A DNA stretch of 64,000 nt from Dromaius novaehollandiae (GCF_036370855.1 NC_088098.1:135924721-135988720), one strand, 5' to 3'; numbered from the stretch's first letter, positions 12,401 through 27,400 are shown. The notes: generated by a model not told the origin, from the letters alone. Program-made: numbers and translations.

Positions 12401-15400
12401 GTCTGTTAACAGTATTAAGAAAACTTGTGTAGTATCTCCAAATCTCCTACAGTCATTAGGATAACTCATAACATTTTAGCTTTCTATATGACTTGAAATG
12501 CTCCATTATGTTGCTCATGGTCCTATTTGCAGGAATATATTTCAACACTGTATGAGTTAGCTTCCGACCTTCTGGTTTTATTTGTAAGATCTTTTAAAGT
12601 ACCTTAGTTAATCATTTAACTGGCTCATGTTCCCCACAATGGAAATAACGAGTTTCACCTATGCCTGGTAAGGTGTTTCAGACAACTGGAAGAAAGGCAA
12701 TCAGTAAGTGCCAGGTATTTATTACTATTAAAACATTAATGGAAAATATAGAAAAACATGATACCTGGGAATTTGACGAAAGAATGTGTCATAGGTTTTA
12801 ATGCCAGAAGTGACCACTGTAGTTGCTAGTGTGATAAACTTTATGACCCAGGCTACAGAGAACTGCTTGTAATTTCTTACAGAAAGCCCATAGCTTCTGT
12901 TTCCTTTCCAGCATGTAATTTTGGAAGCCATTCAGCATTGCTGTCGAGCATTAACCTCAGGTTTTGCCTTGATTAAAATATACTTATTTATATAACTATA
13001 GATCTTTTTATGAAGTGTACAGGAAAACTCAAATATTTCATTTGAAATAAGTGGAAAAACAATATATAGAAAAGTTGCACAAGAGCATTAGCAAGTGGTG
13101 GGATTGGCAATCCTTTAAATTACAGCTTAATTTTCTGTTTCTTCCATGTAAAGTTTTTTTCAGTATGACTCAAGACTCATAAAAATACTTTTTTTGGGAT
13201 TTTCGTGGTCCATGTGGTATTTCGTGGTACATTATCTTTCAATTGTGAAATACTGATGAAGTTAGATTGAATGTGTGAGCACTGCGTGAACTGCGTGAAC
13301 ACAAATATGCAGTTCTGCCAGAAGCCACATGGGGACACAAGAAGACCATATTCTGAAAGATTTTCGCTCCACAGACTTGAGAGACAATTACTTTATTCAG
13401 TGTTTTAGTGTCTCTATTACAGCTCTTTCTGTCTTTGAAAGATAGCTAATTCATGTCTTTAAAAATCAAGTTTGTCATGGACTTGGTCTGTATCCCCCTT
13501 TGGTTTGGTAATAAATGTTTAAATGCTTTTCAAAATAAATAATATTTCATATTGTCCATATGGTATTTCTTGATGTTGGAGAGCTATGCTAATGTTGCTA
13601 GATGTCTGTGTCTTGTTGGCCACAACGGTTTATTAATCTGGCAGTCAGGAAATAAAAACAGCTTCTCTGTAGAAAAGCCTTCACATCAGCTAAATAATGA
13701 TTACTTGTTCACCACTTTGAAGGTAATGAAAATCATCTGAAAACATGCATTTTTCAATAGAACCACATGTCTTCCTGTGTGGAACTTGTGTTTGGCATTA
13801 AGGGAGCATAATGAGCACGGAAAGTCATTTAAGTTCTCCACAGGAAGCAAAATGTGCAGAACAGATGAGAGTTGGGCTCTTTGCAGAGTATACTTGCAAA
13901 AGCAAATTTCATTTGCCCCCTTTTTCCCCCCCTTTTTTAGATAAAAATAAGAGAAATTGCTGAATCTGTAAGAGGTAGACTTTGTTTTGTTTTTACTTTC
14001 TGCCACTCTGACAGGTACAAGCTTTCTTTTTCAGCTGGGTGGAACTATTGGAGACATTGAAGGAATGCCATTTGTTGAGGCATTTAGACAGTTCCAGTTC
14101 AAAGCAAAAAGAGATAACTTCTGTAATATCCATGTTAGTCTCGTACCACAGGTAAGTTATTAAAATTATTAAAATTAAATATATTTTAATAGCTAACTTT
14201 TACTCTGTGTTGGGTTTTATATTTGTTTACTTTGTCCCCTTCACAAGGGATGTTGGAGGGTTAGATGTTGGATCAGAGATTAAGAAATACGAAACCCTGC
14301 CTCACTGGGATTAATAAAGCCCCTGGCAATTTTTTTATTGATGCAAGAATCTGTTTTAATATTCCAAGTTACAAAAAAAGAAGACTTTATCAATATTAAT
14401 TTATCGAGAAAGTTGCATATACTTGCTGTACAGGGCCGAAATTGTTTTTTCCATTCTAACTCTAAATTTTACTTCAAAGAAGTTTTATTATTTTAAGAGA
14501 TAAGTATTCATTGGGAAGATTTTGGTAAGCAGGGGTTTGGTAGTGATGACATGGTTGCACCTTCTATAGATAAGAAGAGAATATTAACCACTGCAGCTGA
14601 TTTTCAGTGGGATTGATTCTGTGTATTTGAGAACAGAATTATTTACTATATCTGATTATTTCCAAGGATAGTCACTGAAGGCTTTGTGGTGCGTTGGACA
14701 TTTTCCATTTATTAGCAAAGTCCAGCTTTTTGAATTTTTTTCTTCTCATATCTGAGTCAATTATATTGAAATGTTTTCTCTGGGAAAAAAACAAAGCAAG
14801 CCTCACCTAATTTAGGGCCATATGTTTCTTCATAGATTTCCTAATATGTGCAGTAACAGTGTTTGAACAGTGTCTATTTCTGGCATGTTGCAGCTCTGTT
14901 TAGATGTATGCTTACTTCCTGCAAGTATTATTACTTGCAAAGACTTTTCTTTTTCTATCCGTAACTGCTCTGTTAATAGATATTAGTTGTTTGAACTTTA
15001 AAAATATGTCTTTCCAGCCTAATGCCACTGGTGAGCAGAAGACCAAACCAACACAGAACAGTGTTCGAGCATTGAGGGGCTTAGGCTTATCTCCAGATTT
15101 GGTGAGTTCATGAGTCAATAAATACAAATTTTTATCTGTATTTCCTCTAGAAGCATCCTTGCATGAGCAGCATTCAGAGAGTCTGCCTTATTTTCCCGTG
15201 AGAGATGAGAACTTTAAAAGAAATGCAACATATAAGATGCACTGCTGCACGAAAGCCACAGGAAATTAAATTACACAAACTCACCCTAAGTTAACACACA
15301 CCAACTCCCTGCAGTATCTTGGGGCTGTAGCTATGTTTTTCCTATAAAGGGATCTTTATAGAAAAATCACTCTGCACTGCTTAAAAATAATCAAAAGTTC

Positions 15401-18400
15401 AGATTTCTCAGTTCAGTTTGTGGGACAACCTGAAATGCTTTTGGGATCAAACATTCTTCCACAAATTTCTTTTTATGCATGAGCAAAGAGAAGCAGTCCT
15501 ACCTTTGAAAATGTACTGCCTTTAAAAATATTCTTGATTGGAACTATAAAACGTATGGATTCATTTTCAAAGTAAGGCTCCTTGTTCCTCTTGTGTGATG
15601 GACTTGCACTTGTGATATAATGATCCCAAAGCCAGCAAGTTTCAGCTTATGCCAATGGGCAGAAGATGTCAAAGGCTAAACTTCCATTCTCACTCCCCAG
15701 TGCTCTGGTTAGTAAGTATGTGCTTATTCTCTGGATGCAATGCTTGCTTCACTGGGACTTTTCCTTGGGAGCAGAGATGAGATGGAAGTAGTTTGCAGCT
15801 CCCTGTTGTTACATTGGCTTGCCATTGAGAAGAGAGCCTAGAGCTCACTTTAATTTGCTTGCTGAAGTGTTAGTAGCAGTGAGGCCAGGGCAGCACAGGC
15901 TTCAGATGCCAGTACAACCCCGGTTCAGACTTACACTTCACATCTTCCTGAGCTGCAGCTGACACAGTCGAAGACGGTCTGTTTTTTGATCTCTCCCTGG
16001 AAAAGAAGAGGACAATTTTGCTCTTTCATGTAAGGGTGCTTATTAAGTCAAAAAATATTTTTTGGACTTGATTCTGGAAGCGATTGGACATTTTCATTCC
16101 CTGAGCCATTTCCATTCACCTACATTCTGCTGGGAGAAAAGGCCTCTTAGCCCTTCTCAGAAATGAAAGAGCAGTGCCAGTAGTGTTCACTGGTTCTGTA
16201 TAATAGTGATATCCTCAAAAAGGAGAAATGATTCTTAAAAGGATATTCACACAATTAAATTTTGTTGTGCTTCTTTCTGTGATTTTTTGTTTTTCTTGGA
16301 CTTTTACAAGAGTTGACTTTTTGGTCTATGTGTTTTTCTAGTTGAAAGCTATTTTTTCAACTGAAAGTTAAATTGTATGGTATTTCACAAGCATGGCATA
16401 TAGGGCATCTCCTTTCTTTCTTTCTTTTTCTGTTTTCTGTTTGTGGAGGGACAGCTTGATTTATTAATACACTGCTGCTCTACATTCCAGACTTCAGGAA
16501 CTAAATTTTGAAATCCCTCTCATGCTGCTAATTGTGTATGGAAAGTTACACCTAATTTCTGGAGGCTGTTAAGATAATTGCCAGTGCCTGATTTTTTTTT
16601 CCAAATCAGTTTTTAAAAGCCTGTTTGTATGTGTGTTTGTACTAAAAGGAAAATGGACTAATATAATTACTTTCTCACATCTTGAGTTATTGCCTGGGGC
16701 AGTTCTGGGACTGCCAGAAGGGCAGTCCATTCTTTTTTTTCTGCTACTGTTGACCACTAAAGCATAGAGAGACTGCACTCTGAACAGTGCTGGTCTGCAC
16801 TGTCATAAAGTTGCCAGGGCACTGTTTCAATAAAACCTTTAAATTGGGTGCTCTCTTGGCCAGGGCCCAATGCAAGACAGCATGTGGGGAAGGTCCTAGG
16901 ACAGCAGTTAGGAGGGCTTCTTCTGTAAGTTCTGCTGCCAGGCTGCCTTGTCTAAACCTGGCTAGTCTTGTTCTTGATAGCTGCTGCCTCACTGTTTGGT
17001 CCCCGGCATTCTTGAGGTGGCGTGCTGGGCCAGTCTCAGCTGTGTGTATATGGGGAACTGCTCCCTGTGGGGTGTTCTAAGAGCTTAGTGAATGGACTTT
17101 GTAATGGCATTTTGGAAAATAATTGTATGTTTGCCAGTGCTGCTATATTCAGTTGAATTGTTCCTCTTCCTTTTTGTGTTCTGTTGCTTTGTGATGCATC
17201 TCTCAGCCGCTGTTACTATAGTTTTGCATTTTCATGCTGCTTCTGATGCTTCTAATTTATGTGACTCCATTAACTCTAATTTTTATCTTTAAATTTATCG
17301 CAGCAAGATGGATTATAGATTTCAAAGTGGATGTGATCATGTGCTTGTACTATCATGGTTTATGAATAATATCTTCAAACAGTACCCAATTTTTAAATAT
17401 AATTACATGTTCTACTATGCTTAACTGATGAGAGTGTACAAATTATGTCAAAATTCTTTTTGATTATTGGAATATTTGCTAATTTTCCCTTGTATTTGGC
17501 ATTGTTTTTCTGATTCTCAAATTTCTTGCAGGGGTAGGGGAAGTTGAGTAGATTTTTATCAATTTAAGTGTAGCTAAGTTGCATTCTAGAAGGTGATCAA
17601 TGATCAGCAAAAAGTTTCTGAACAAAAAAGGCTTAATGTGTTAAGTAGTTGCATTTAATGTGTTATGTAGTTGCATTTACTAGACAGAAGGAGAAAATAA
17701 TAAATTACTCTTTTAAGAGGATTGTTATACTTGAGGCAGGATTCGAAACAAATGATGAAGCTAAGTAATCTATAGGCACTTTCAGACAGCAGTTCAGTGT
17801 TTCTAAGTTAGTTGCCTAAAGTTAGATAATGCAAAAAACCTTCCAACAAACTCCAAAGCACATGCTTATTTTCTTTATTGGAAAAATTGCAAGTATTTCT
17901 TAAAATACTGGAGTTTTACTTCTGTCAGCAAAATAATCACAGAATAATTGCACTATAAAAAAATAGAAAATTGTAAAATAGTTTTTTTTCATTTTCTGCC
18001 TTCCTTTTTAATCGCGATGTGTGAATTAACAGTTTCAAAAGAGGCAGAAATGTAAACTAAGTGTTGCTGCTCTGAGCTCAATTGATAAGGTCATAATATT
18101 TCTTTTGATTCATTGTATTATTTGTACTTACAGAGCTGCTTGACTTTTACTTAGAGTGTTACAATAGTGGTAGGAAAAAGAGCATGAGAAAGCAACATAA
18201 CAGAGGAAGCTGTAGAAAGATTAAGTAAAAAAAGTGGGTCAGTATGGGCAAGTGTTCTTGGGGTAATTGATTTACTTCAGCCTTGCTAGCAGATGTTTGT
18301 GAGCTATGGTGTGTAGTAGAACTCAAAAAAAGTATATTTGCACTAGATTTCTGAAGGAGGTGATCTTCTTCATGAATAGTATTGAGGATCTTCTACAGGT

Positions 18401-21400
18401 GTTCCTAGAAAAAAATTACAGTTTTTCTTTCTGTTATGACAGATTGTCTGCAGAAGTGCAAAGCCTATAGAAATGGCAGTGAAGGAAAAGATCTCCATGT
18501 TTTGCCATGTGGAGCCTGAACAGGTCAGTAATGAAGAGTTTGTTCATCATTTCAGCTTCAGACTATTTTATTAATATGTAATTGATTTTACAATTTTTCT
18601 CTTGCTGCCATATATACTGTAACTCTTTAAAAATATTGGGATTTTATGTTTTAAATTTTATACATCAAATAGTCCTTAACAGTGTAATCACATTTTATAT
18701 TATGGTACAATTATTTAGTAGGTTATAAAGAATTAATAAAAGGAATAGATTTTGAATGCATGGTTAATTGTTATAAATTGTCATGAAAACTGTGCGGTTC
18801 CATAGATTGCTGAAAGCTATGGTTGGTTGCTGTCCATAAATCATCTCAGGTGGTTATAATAATAGATGAACAAAGTGTGGTTGAAGTTAAGGATTTTGCT
18901 TGTATCCATAGATCATCACAGTCACGTGAACGTTCTTACTGTGATAATGTGTAATAGGCTATTTGTGCCCTTTAACATGCTTAGAACATGTATGGTATAG
19001 TTATATATTCTTTTGTAATTCGCTTATGATTTTGACATTAGTTCCTGTGGCTAACTGCTATTTGAATACTAATTTTGGTAAATCAAATGCCTTTTAATAT
19101 TTTTGGAAGTGAGAGCATATTACTCTTTAGTGTAACAGATAATGTTAAAAGGATAATAGATGCTAACACTGATGCTATATTTCAAATATGTGTCGGTGTT
19201 GACCTCTCTGCAGATGTGTAAGAAATAGATCTTTTTATAGTAAGATCTCAGATGAAGACATAGAGGACAGTGTGGCCATTACTTTTTTGCCCCTTGTCCA
19301 TCTCTGTCTTACTATCTATAGGAGACAACCTTTTTGAGCTACCTTCTGGAAAACCCTCCACTCACCAGCATAACCATACCAAGAGTCCCATGCGTACCTG
19401 AGCTTCCAGAAGAGCTCAGTCTCAGGAAAGGAGCTCTCTGCATGGCATTGCATTGTTCCAAAGATTTGCTTTTGGGTGTAGAAGTTTGGTAGTTGTACTG
19501 CTCACAGCTTTCATGAGAAGCTGGCTATATCAGTTTGGGCGGAGTGCTGCACTGTTCCTGTACTGTTCTGATTAGCTCAGATTTCTATACAGAGTACTAC
19601 TGTGTTGCGTAATATAGGTGTGCCCTGGGTGGTAAGGCCCAGTGGACTGACATGCAGTGTCATTCTGTCCAGGTGACATGCTCTGTTGCAGCCTTATCTT
19701 TTTCTTTTTGTAATTGCTGCCATCGGAATTCTGCAAGGCCATCTTTAACTACCCTGTGTGTCTTAAAATTAATGAACCACTTCTGGATTTCTGAAGATAC
19801 TGGCCACTGAAACAGTCTTTCCAGAAGAGATCACAGATTCCATGAATTTCAAGCTCTGTTGACTAGATCACTCAAGATGTCCTTCCCTGTAGTTAGAATA
19901 GTACAAAGACCACATCTCTAGATATTTCCTAAAATGAACCTGGATTTTACGCATCAGAAGGATTTGATGCATCATCAGTCTTTTTACTGGAGCTTTGCTC
20001 AATGCTGGCAGAAAAGAAGCTGCAGATTTAGTTTGTGACTAGAACTGTGGTTTATTACCTCAAGGGGATCAGGCTTTTTAGCTCACCTTCCCCATTGCAT
20101 TTCTTTGCTGTCATAACTAATTATATGCTGTTTTGTCACAGACTTCCTCTAAGTGGATTTTTTGTTTTACTTTTATCAAGTGGCTGGTGAGTGGCTTCCC
20201 CCTCATTTCCAAGTATGTGCCACTGAAACAAAAGCAGTGTCTTTGGCGTGTTTCAGGATTTTAGCAATCTCCATGGTCAGCAAGACTGTAACTCAGGGCA
20301 GCCAGTGGTTCTTTCTAAATATTATGTCCTTAAGATGGTAGCTTGTAGCTGTCAAGTTTGGAAGAACAGTTGGATAAGCCTTATTCCCATTGTAGGAGGG
20401 CTGTGGCTGCCCTATTCTTTTTGGTGTTGAGTGGGCACACAGAGAGGCGTGTGTACGTACCTTACTTGATGACTAAAAATAAGTAAAGATAACTAAGGAA
20501 GCATCCTTTATTTCTCATGTGTATCAGGGAGAAGATACTTGTGGTCAGGATTCTGAACTCTACAGTCTCATGTAGGCTAAACGCAATGAACTTAACTGTA
20601 AGCAGCTTGGACACTGTTTATAAATACATGTTCTTAATCAAACAAACCGTGAATGGGCTACATTCATCATTTAATTACATAATCTAATTCAATTCCTTTG
20701 TAGGAGATTCTATCACAATATAGATGAATCTGTTTTGTGAGGTTCCATTTGTGTTCTTTCTTTCCCAGTAATTATTTTCTGTGAGAGAAGAAGAAAGTTT
20801 TTTTTTTTTTTTTAAACAAACATGACTTCTTGTGGGGCCAGATGTTTGTATTAAAACTGACATGTTGATAGGCTTGACAACCTGTGTTTTTTACCATGTT
20901 GCGATGAAGAAGGGGAACCCATTTTTACTTTCAGGGTAACATTTTCATTGTAGATTTAGTGGAACCTTAAACATTGGCTGTATTGCCCTACTCATTCACA
21001 GAAAAGTGTGTGAAAAGTATAATATGTGTAGGATACAAAATGCATGTAGTATACAAAATGTGGAATGTATGTTTTCTGTGAAATGTTATGGAAATTAGGC
21101 TTGTCGGCCACCATAACAGGGCCTGTCCCTAGGTTCCCGCAGAAAATTTCAGAGCCAAATCAAAACAAATTAAATAATTAAATTTTAATGATGCGCGTGC
21201 AGTAATTACAGCTCGAGCTGGGTGCCTCTAAAGAGGGACCCTAACATAAACAAATCCTGGGCAATTATAGTTTTTTCAACTTACATTTCCCACCCCTCAC
21301 GTGGTAGTTAGACCAATAGTAATTTTTTGGTCTGGGGTCTCCTGCTCCTCATTGGGTCTCATCGTCATTCTGAGGTAAGCTGTTTTTCTCCTTATTTTTG

Positions 21401-24400
21401 TTTTTTGCGGTCTCTGCTGATGGTTGTACCTCTGTTTTTGTCGGGTCTTACTGTTGTGTCTCAAGGTCCTGAGGAAGAGGTGATTCTAAATCATAACAAT
21501 TAACACTGCCCCAGCAGGGAGCTAAGGCTTTGTCCCTCAAGGTCCTAATGCCCTGCACTGGTCTTATTTCAAAGCCTTGACACCCTCCCTTTCGGAGTGT
21601 GAGACGCATTCCTGCAGACACCCTCCCTTTCGGAGTGTGAGACACAGGAACGCAGACTGCTTGTAACTTCCTTATCTTCCTGGCTTGAACCAGCTCTGAG
21701 GCCCTTTTCTTACTGGACTAAGTAAAAGTTCATTATTTTATCTAAGTGCGGCCTAAGGCTTCAGCAAATTTAGCTACTCATGCTAAGCAAGTTTTATATA
21801 AGTTGTGCTAAGCGGCTACCTCTAGACAGTTTCAGTTCGCTATTCTTTAACAGAAAGATATTTAGATACCTTTTTTATGTTACGCTTTTCTTTATTAGGT
21901 GATATTTATCCATGATGTTTCTTCCACTTACCGAGTACCAATCCTGCTGGAGGAACAAGGCATCATTAAGTATTTTAAACAGAGGTTAAATTTACCTGTT
22001 GATGACCAGCCAAGTGATCTTCTAATGAAATGGAAGAAAATGGCTGACAGGTATTCTAAGTCCTGCTACTCTCTTGGGGAGTGTTTGAATTCAATCAGTG
22101 AGATTCTTAGTTGCTGTGAAGTGACCAAACTGGACTGCTGGGTTTGGTAGAGTGCTGCTGATCAGCACCTGAGGATGCTTTGGGTTTAAAAACATGGATG
22201 GTTTTGAGATTTTAGAAGATATTTTGTGAGGTTAAAGACAAGGCAAACATTTGTTAAAGAGCTTTCTTTGTGAAAACTAAAGTAATAACTAGAAAACTTA
22301 TTTTTGTCAGGTATGAAAGGTTGCTGAAGGTGTGTTCCATAGCTCTCGTTGGCAAGTACACAAAACTAAGTGACTGCTATGCATCTGTTTTCAAGGCTCT
22401 GGAACACTCAGCGCTGGCAATTAATCACAAACTGGATTTAATGGTGAGGATATGTCTGTTTTTTGCTTTCAGGAATACTTTGAATACACTGTGCTAGTTC
22501 CCAACACATGAGGCAGTTTAAATTTAATTAGGAAATGAATCATGAAGGTAAATACAGAATAGCTATACATGTTTCACTTTTTAAGAAGTCTTTAGAGATT
22601 TTTTGGGGGGGGGGAAGAGGGAACTAAACTTATCTGAAAAGAACACTGCAGTTACCTAGCATTGAATCTGATGAAAAAACAGACTTTACCTGCAAATTTT
22701 GATTTACTAGGAAGGGTAAGTTTTATTTGTTCTAATGAGACTACTCATGTTAGTGAAATCATCCCAAGAAAGACAAGACAAAATAAGTAAATTAAAAAGC
22801 AGTTAAGCTTCTTTGTAAAATATGGTGTCAGAAGTTGCTGCTGCTCTTAACTTCAGATAATATTCTGGGAGCAGCCTAATATCTTTTTGTCAAGATTCTC
22901 CATGATGTGACATGTTATTCAGTGTTCGTGGGTAATGACATCAGAATTGGGCCAGAAACTTAGTTTTTCCAAGAAGGTACCTCCTCAAATAAAGGACTAT
23001 TTAATGACTTAAATTGCCTCTCACTTTAGAAATAGAACATTGAACTCTACATGAAAAAGTGTTACCAGCTGTCTTACTGGTGGAACTATCTGCTTCCATT
23101 GCCGAATTTTGTTGCTAGGGTTGGCAAGTCTGGAACAGAGAAGCAGTGCTGAAGTATATGTTAGTATCAGTTAATGGGTACAGAGGACATTTTGGTAACT
23201 TACCATAGCAAAACAGTAATAAGAGGTCACAAAGTATCAGTAACAACATGTTGCTCTAGTATGATATCACTACATGATTTTAGAAAAATTCATCAAAGTG
23301 GGCAGTTACAGGCTGTACTCAGTAGGTTTTGGTTTCTGCCCTTTTCTGATATAAGCCTGTTTGTATGTTTATATACTTCAGTAACTGCTGAAAATGAGCT
23401 TTTTTGATCATTCCTTTTCTGGTGATATAACAAAATAGAAGATTTTAGAGTGAAGATTTCAAGGTGTCAAAAGCTGTGCAGGGATGCTTAGACGATGCTT
23501 GTGTAAGGAAATCAGGCTGTTCCCACTCAACTCTAGATTTCTTGCAGGAACAAACTGATTTTTGACAAAGAAGGTCATTAACATCCAGGATGGCTTAATA
23601 GGTCACTAAAGGCAGCAGACCAAAAATGTAGCCACCGTACCATTGGCTCAGTCCATTCACCCCCAAAAAGAAGTGGGAGCACCCAGAATAACCAAGGGTA
23701 CACATGTTGTTTACTTCTTTAATGAAGCACAGAGTATGGGAGTACATTGGAATCTTTTGAAAGAAGATGTTAAGCCCCCAAAACTGTGAAACACTGAGAG
23801 TACTGAGGGGGGGAGTTCCTCACATCAGAAACCTGGCAGCATACTTCTGTTTGCTTGAGAGCACAGGTCAGCAGGAATGCAGCATTTCAGGTATTTGCTT
23901 TTTAAAGACTTTGTAAAGCAGGTGATTAGCCCTGTACCAAGATAATCCAAGTATGTTTTGTACCCTCCCATCACTTCTTGGCTCTAATGAGCTGTTAATC
24001 AGATGGTGAAGGAAGCACATCAACCTATGATAATGTAGAATACTTTACACTGTGGCTTGCCCTGTTGTAGACTCTGAAATCAGCCGATTGTTTTCTCTCA
24101 GTATCATTCTGCCTCTTGTGGGGCACATCAGTCAGCTGCAGATCCTTCATGTTCTGCTTCTCATTGTTGCTTCCACTCCAGAACCTTTTCAAAAGGGGAA
24201 GCATGCAGAGATGCACAAAGAGAAGCACATCTGAAGTATTCTTTCTGTATTTCTGTTTTGGGTTGATTTATTCTCTGGGGAGGGGGAAGGGGACCCTTCC
24301 TCTCAAAAGAAAAGGAAGAAAAATTGAAACTGCTTAACTTGGAGGACACCAACAGTAGGACACTATAAAGCATACCAAATGTTGGATAGTATGGAGATAG

Positions 24401-27400
24401 AGCACTGAGTGCTACCCATCATGTTAAACAGCTAGGGGACCAGTCAAGAAAACAGAACAAATTCATGTTTAATAAGAGGAAATACTTTTCTACATAGTGA
24501 AGAATTTATGCATGGTGTTCACTGCTACAAAGTATCTCTGATTCAAGTAAGGATTATGTGTTTATGTGACTAAGAAGCCACCTAGTATGTATCATGGAAA
24601 ATATATTAAAAAAACCCCTCAGCTTGGGGAAGGGATAATAGCTTATATTTGAAGGCTAAAGCTGGCTTTTTTCCCCTGGCAAAAGGGAGGAAACCTTCTG
24701 TGACTGGGTGAGGTGCTCTCCTTGTGTATAGGGTTAGTACCAGGCTTATGGACTACTTAAGTTCTACCTCAGTTCAATTCAAATATTTAGGGATTTGTCT
24801 GACAGGATCCTATGGGAGATGGGAGAGCAAAGAGGCCTAAGAGGGCTGCTGATCTTCAAGGACAACATCTCAAAGCATGGAAGTCAAGCAGGAATGGCAG
24901 AAGGCTGACATGGATGAACGGGAAGCACCTGACTGAGCTCAAATGCAAAAGTGAAGTACACAGAAGGTGGGAGTGGAGATGAGCTACCTGGGAAGAATAT
25001 AGAGACATTACTTGAGCATGCAGGGATGGAGTTCAGCTAGATTTGGAACTAATGGCAGATGCGAAGAAGGGCAACAAGAAAGGCTGCTTAAGTACATTGT
25101 CAACAAAAGAAAAGTTGAGGAAAATGTGGGCCTGCTGCTCAATGGGGCAGGGGACCTAGTAAAAAAAGATGTGGAAAAGGCTGAGGTCCTCCATGCTTTT
25201 TGTGTCTTGATTTTCACTGTTCAGGTCTGGCCACTGGCCCCCTGATTCTCTTAACAGAGTTTGTGGGAATGTAGCATTACCACTGTAGAAGAAGATACAG
25301 TTAAGGAGTACTGGAACCAACTGGATATATACAAGTCCATGGAACTAGACAAGATGCATCCCAGGGTCCTGAGGTCCAGTGGTATCCGTCTGATGTCACT
25401 GTGAAGCCACTTGCCAACTTTGAGATGTCATAGCAACTGGGGGAAGTTTGTGATAATTAGAAAAAGGCAAATGTCACACCCATCTTCAAGAAAGTCAAGA
25501 AGGAGGATCTAGGGAACTGCAGGTGGTCAGTCTCACCTTGTTCCCGTGGAAGGTTATAGAGTAAATCATCCTCAACATTTTTTCTAGTCACGTGAAGAAC
25601 AAGAAAGTGATTGGGAACAGGCAGAATGGATGTACAAAGGGCAGATTGTGCCTGACCAATCTGATTGCCTTATGTGGTGAGATGACTGGTTGTGTGGACA
25701 CAGGAAGAGCAGAGGAAGTTGTATACCTTGACTTTAGCCCAAGCTTGTGACACAGAAATTTGATAATGGAATAGTATCTAGTAGTCAAATTGATGAGACA
25801 GAGACCAGACAAGTGGATGATAGGGTGAGTGGATAATTCGTTGGACTGTCAGGGTCAGTGGGTGGTGATCAGCGATACAAAATCCAACTTGTGTTTAGCT
25901 TGCTTGATCTAATTTGCATGCCTCAGGAACTGATACTGGAGCTAATACTGTTTAATGTCTTTATTAATGACCTGAATGGAGTGCACTCTCAGGAATTTTG
26001 AGGGTGGTACCAAATTAGGGACAGCTGTTGGTATCCTGGAAGGCAGGATTACTATTCAGAGGGCCCTTGACAGGCTGAAGGAATGGGCTGAGAAGAACCT
26101 CATGAAGTTCAACAAAGGCAAATTCGAAGTCCTGCATCTGGGATGGAATAACCCTGTCGGTAGTACAGAATGGGGACTGGCTGGCTAAAAAGCAGCTTGC
26201 AGAAAAGAACATGGAGATCCTACTAGACAAGAAGTGTAACGTGAGCCAACAGTGTGCCTTTGCAGTAAAGAAGGCCAACAGCATCCTGGGCCATACTGTT
26301 AGCAAGAGTGTAGCCAGCAGGCTTAGGAAAGTGACTGTTCCTCTCTATTTAGGACTTGTGAGAACACACCTGGACTATTGTATTCAGTTTTATGCTCCTT
26401 GTACAAGAAACACCCTGACATACTGAAGTGAGTTCAGAGGAAGGCCACCAAGATCAGGGGGCTGAAGTGCATGGCATGTGAGGAGAGGCTGGGAGAGGTG
26501 GGTTTGTTCAGCCTGGAGAAGAGGAAGCTTTTTGGGGGCGGGGGAAGGTCTTAATGCTGTGTACAGCTATCATACAGCTGTATGTACAGCAAGGGTGAGG
26601 AAGACACATAGTCAAGCTCCTTTCAGAAGTGCACAGCAAGAGGTTGAGAAGCAGCAGACCCAATTAGGGACATGAAAAATTCTGACTCAATAAAAGGGGA
26701 AAAAATTATCATGAGGGTGGTCAAACCTTGGAACAGATGCACAGAGAAGCTGTGAGATCTCTGGCATTGGAGGTTTTCAGATCTTGACTGGAAATGACCA
26801 TGAGCAAGCTGCTCTAGTTTGACATGCTTTGAGCAGGTAGTTAGGCTAGACTCGCAAGGCCCCCTCCAACCTGCATGAATCTGTAATTCTGAATAGTGTC
26901 TTATACTGGTAGTTGCGCAGTGGAAAATTTTTATGACATGTAAATTACTCTTTTTAACAAAAACATGGAAGACATCTAGTCTAGCATCCACATACCTGAA
27001 TGCTAAAATGTATCGTGTTCCTAAAAGTGATAAATGTGCTGGCTCAATATGTTTGATGAGGAAACCAGAATTAATTTTAAGTGTAATTAGTTTCTTCCTC
27101 CAACCACCCAGCATGACAAACTATCCTTTTAGCCTATCCATACTATCCTGTTAGTATAGAACAAAAACTATTTATGAATGTTGTTACTCTGTTGCATTGT
27201 TTGATATCTTTTGGAGTACGGAAAAGTAGAAAATATTTGCTAGAAGGCAACCCTATCTTATCTGGAAAACTTCAGACAGTCTTTTCCTTGGTTTCATTTC
27301 TCTGCACACAAATGAGTTCTGTCAGTCCAGATTATTTATTTTTTATAATGGCCTACAGCAGGATGTTATTAATTATGTTATTCTCAGAAAAAGACTGTGT

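Larger units (their letters stand above)
18524..21898 (+). other. CTPS2: CTPS2 intron containing a probable LTR
   Basis: About 3.4 kb. The first part is AT-rich. From about 19260 to 20450 the sequence is more GC-balanced and could be an old, unidentified insertion; no family was recognised. The last 0.8 kb is the probable LTR listed separately. Confidence 0.6.

Noticed and set aside
25976..26305. Open frames resembling a reverse transcriptase gene
   Set aside because: They are pieces of the decayed CR1 element with frameshifts and a degraded catalytic motif, not a functional gene.
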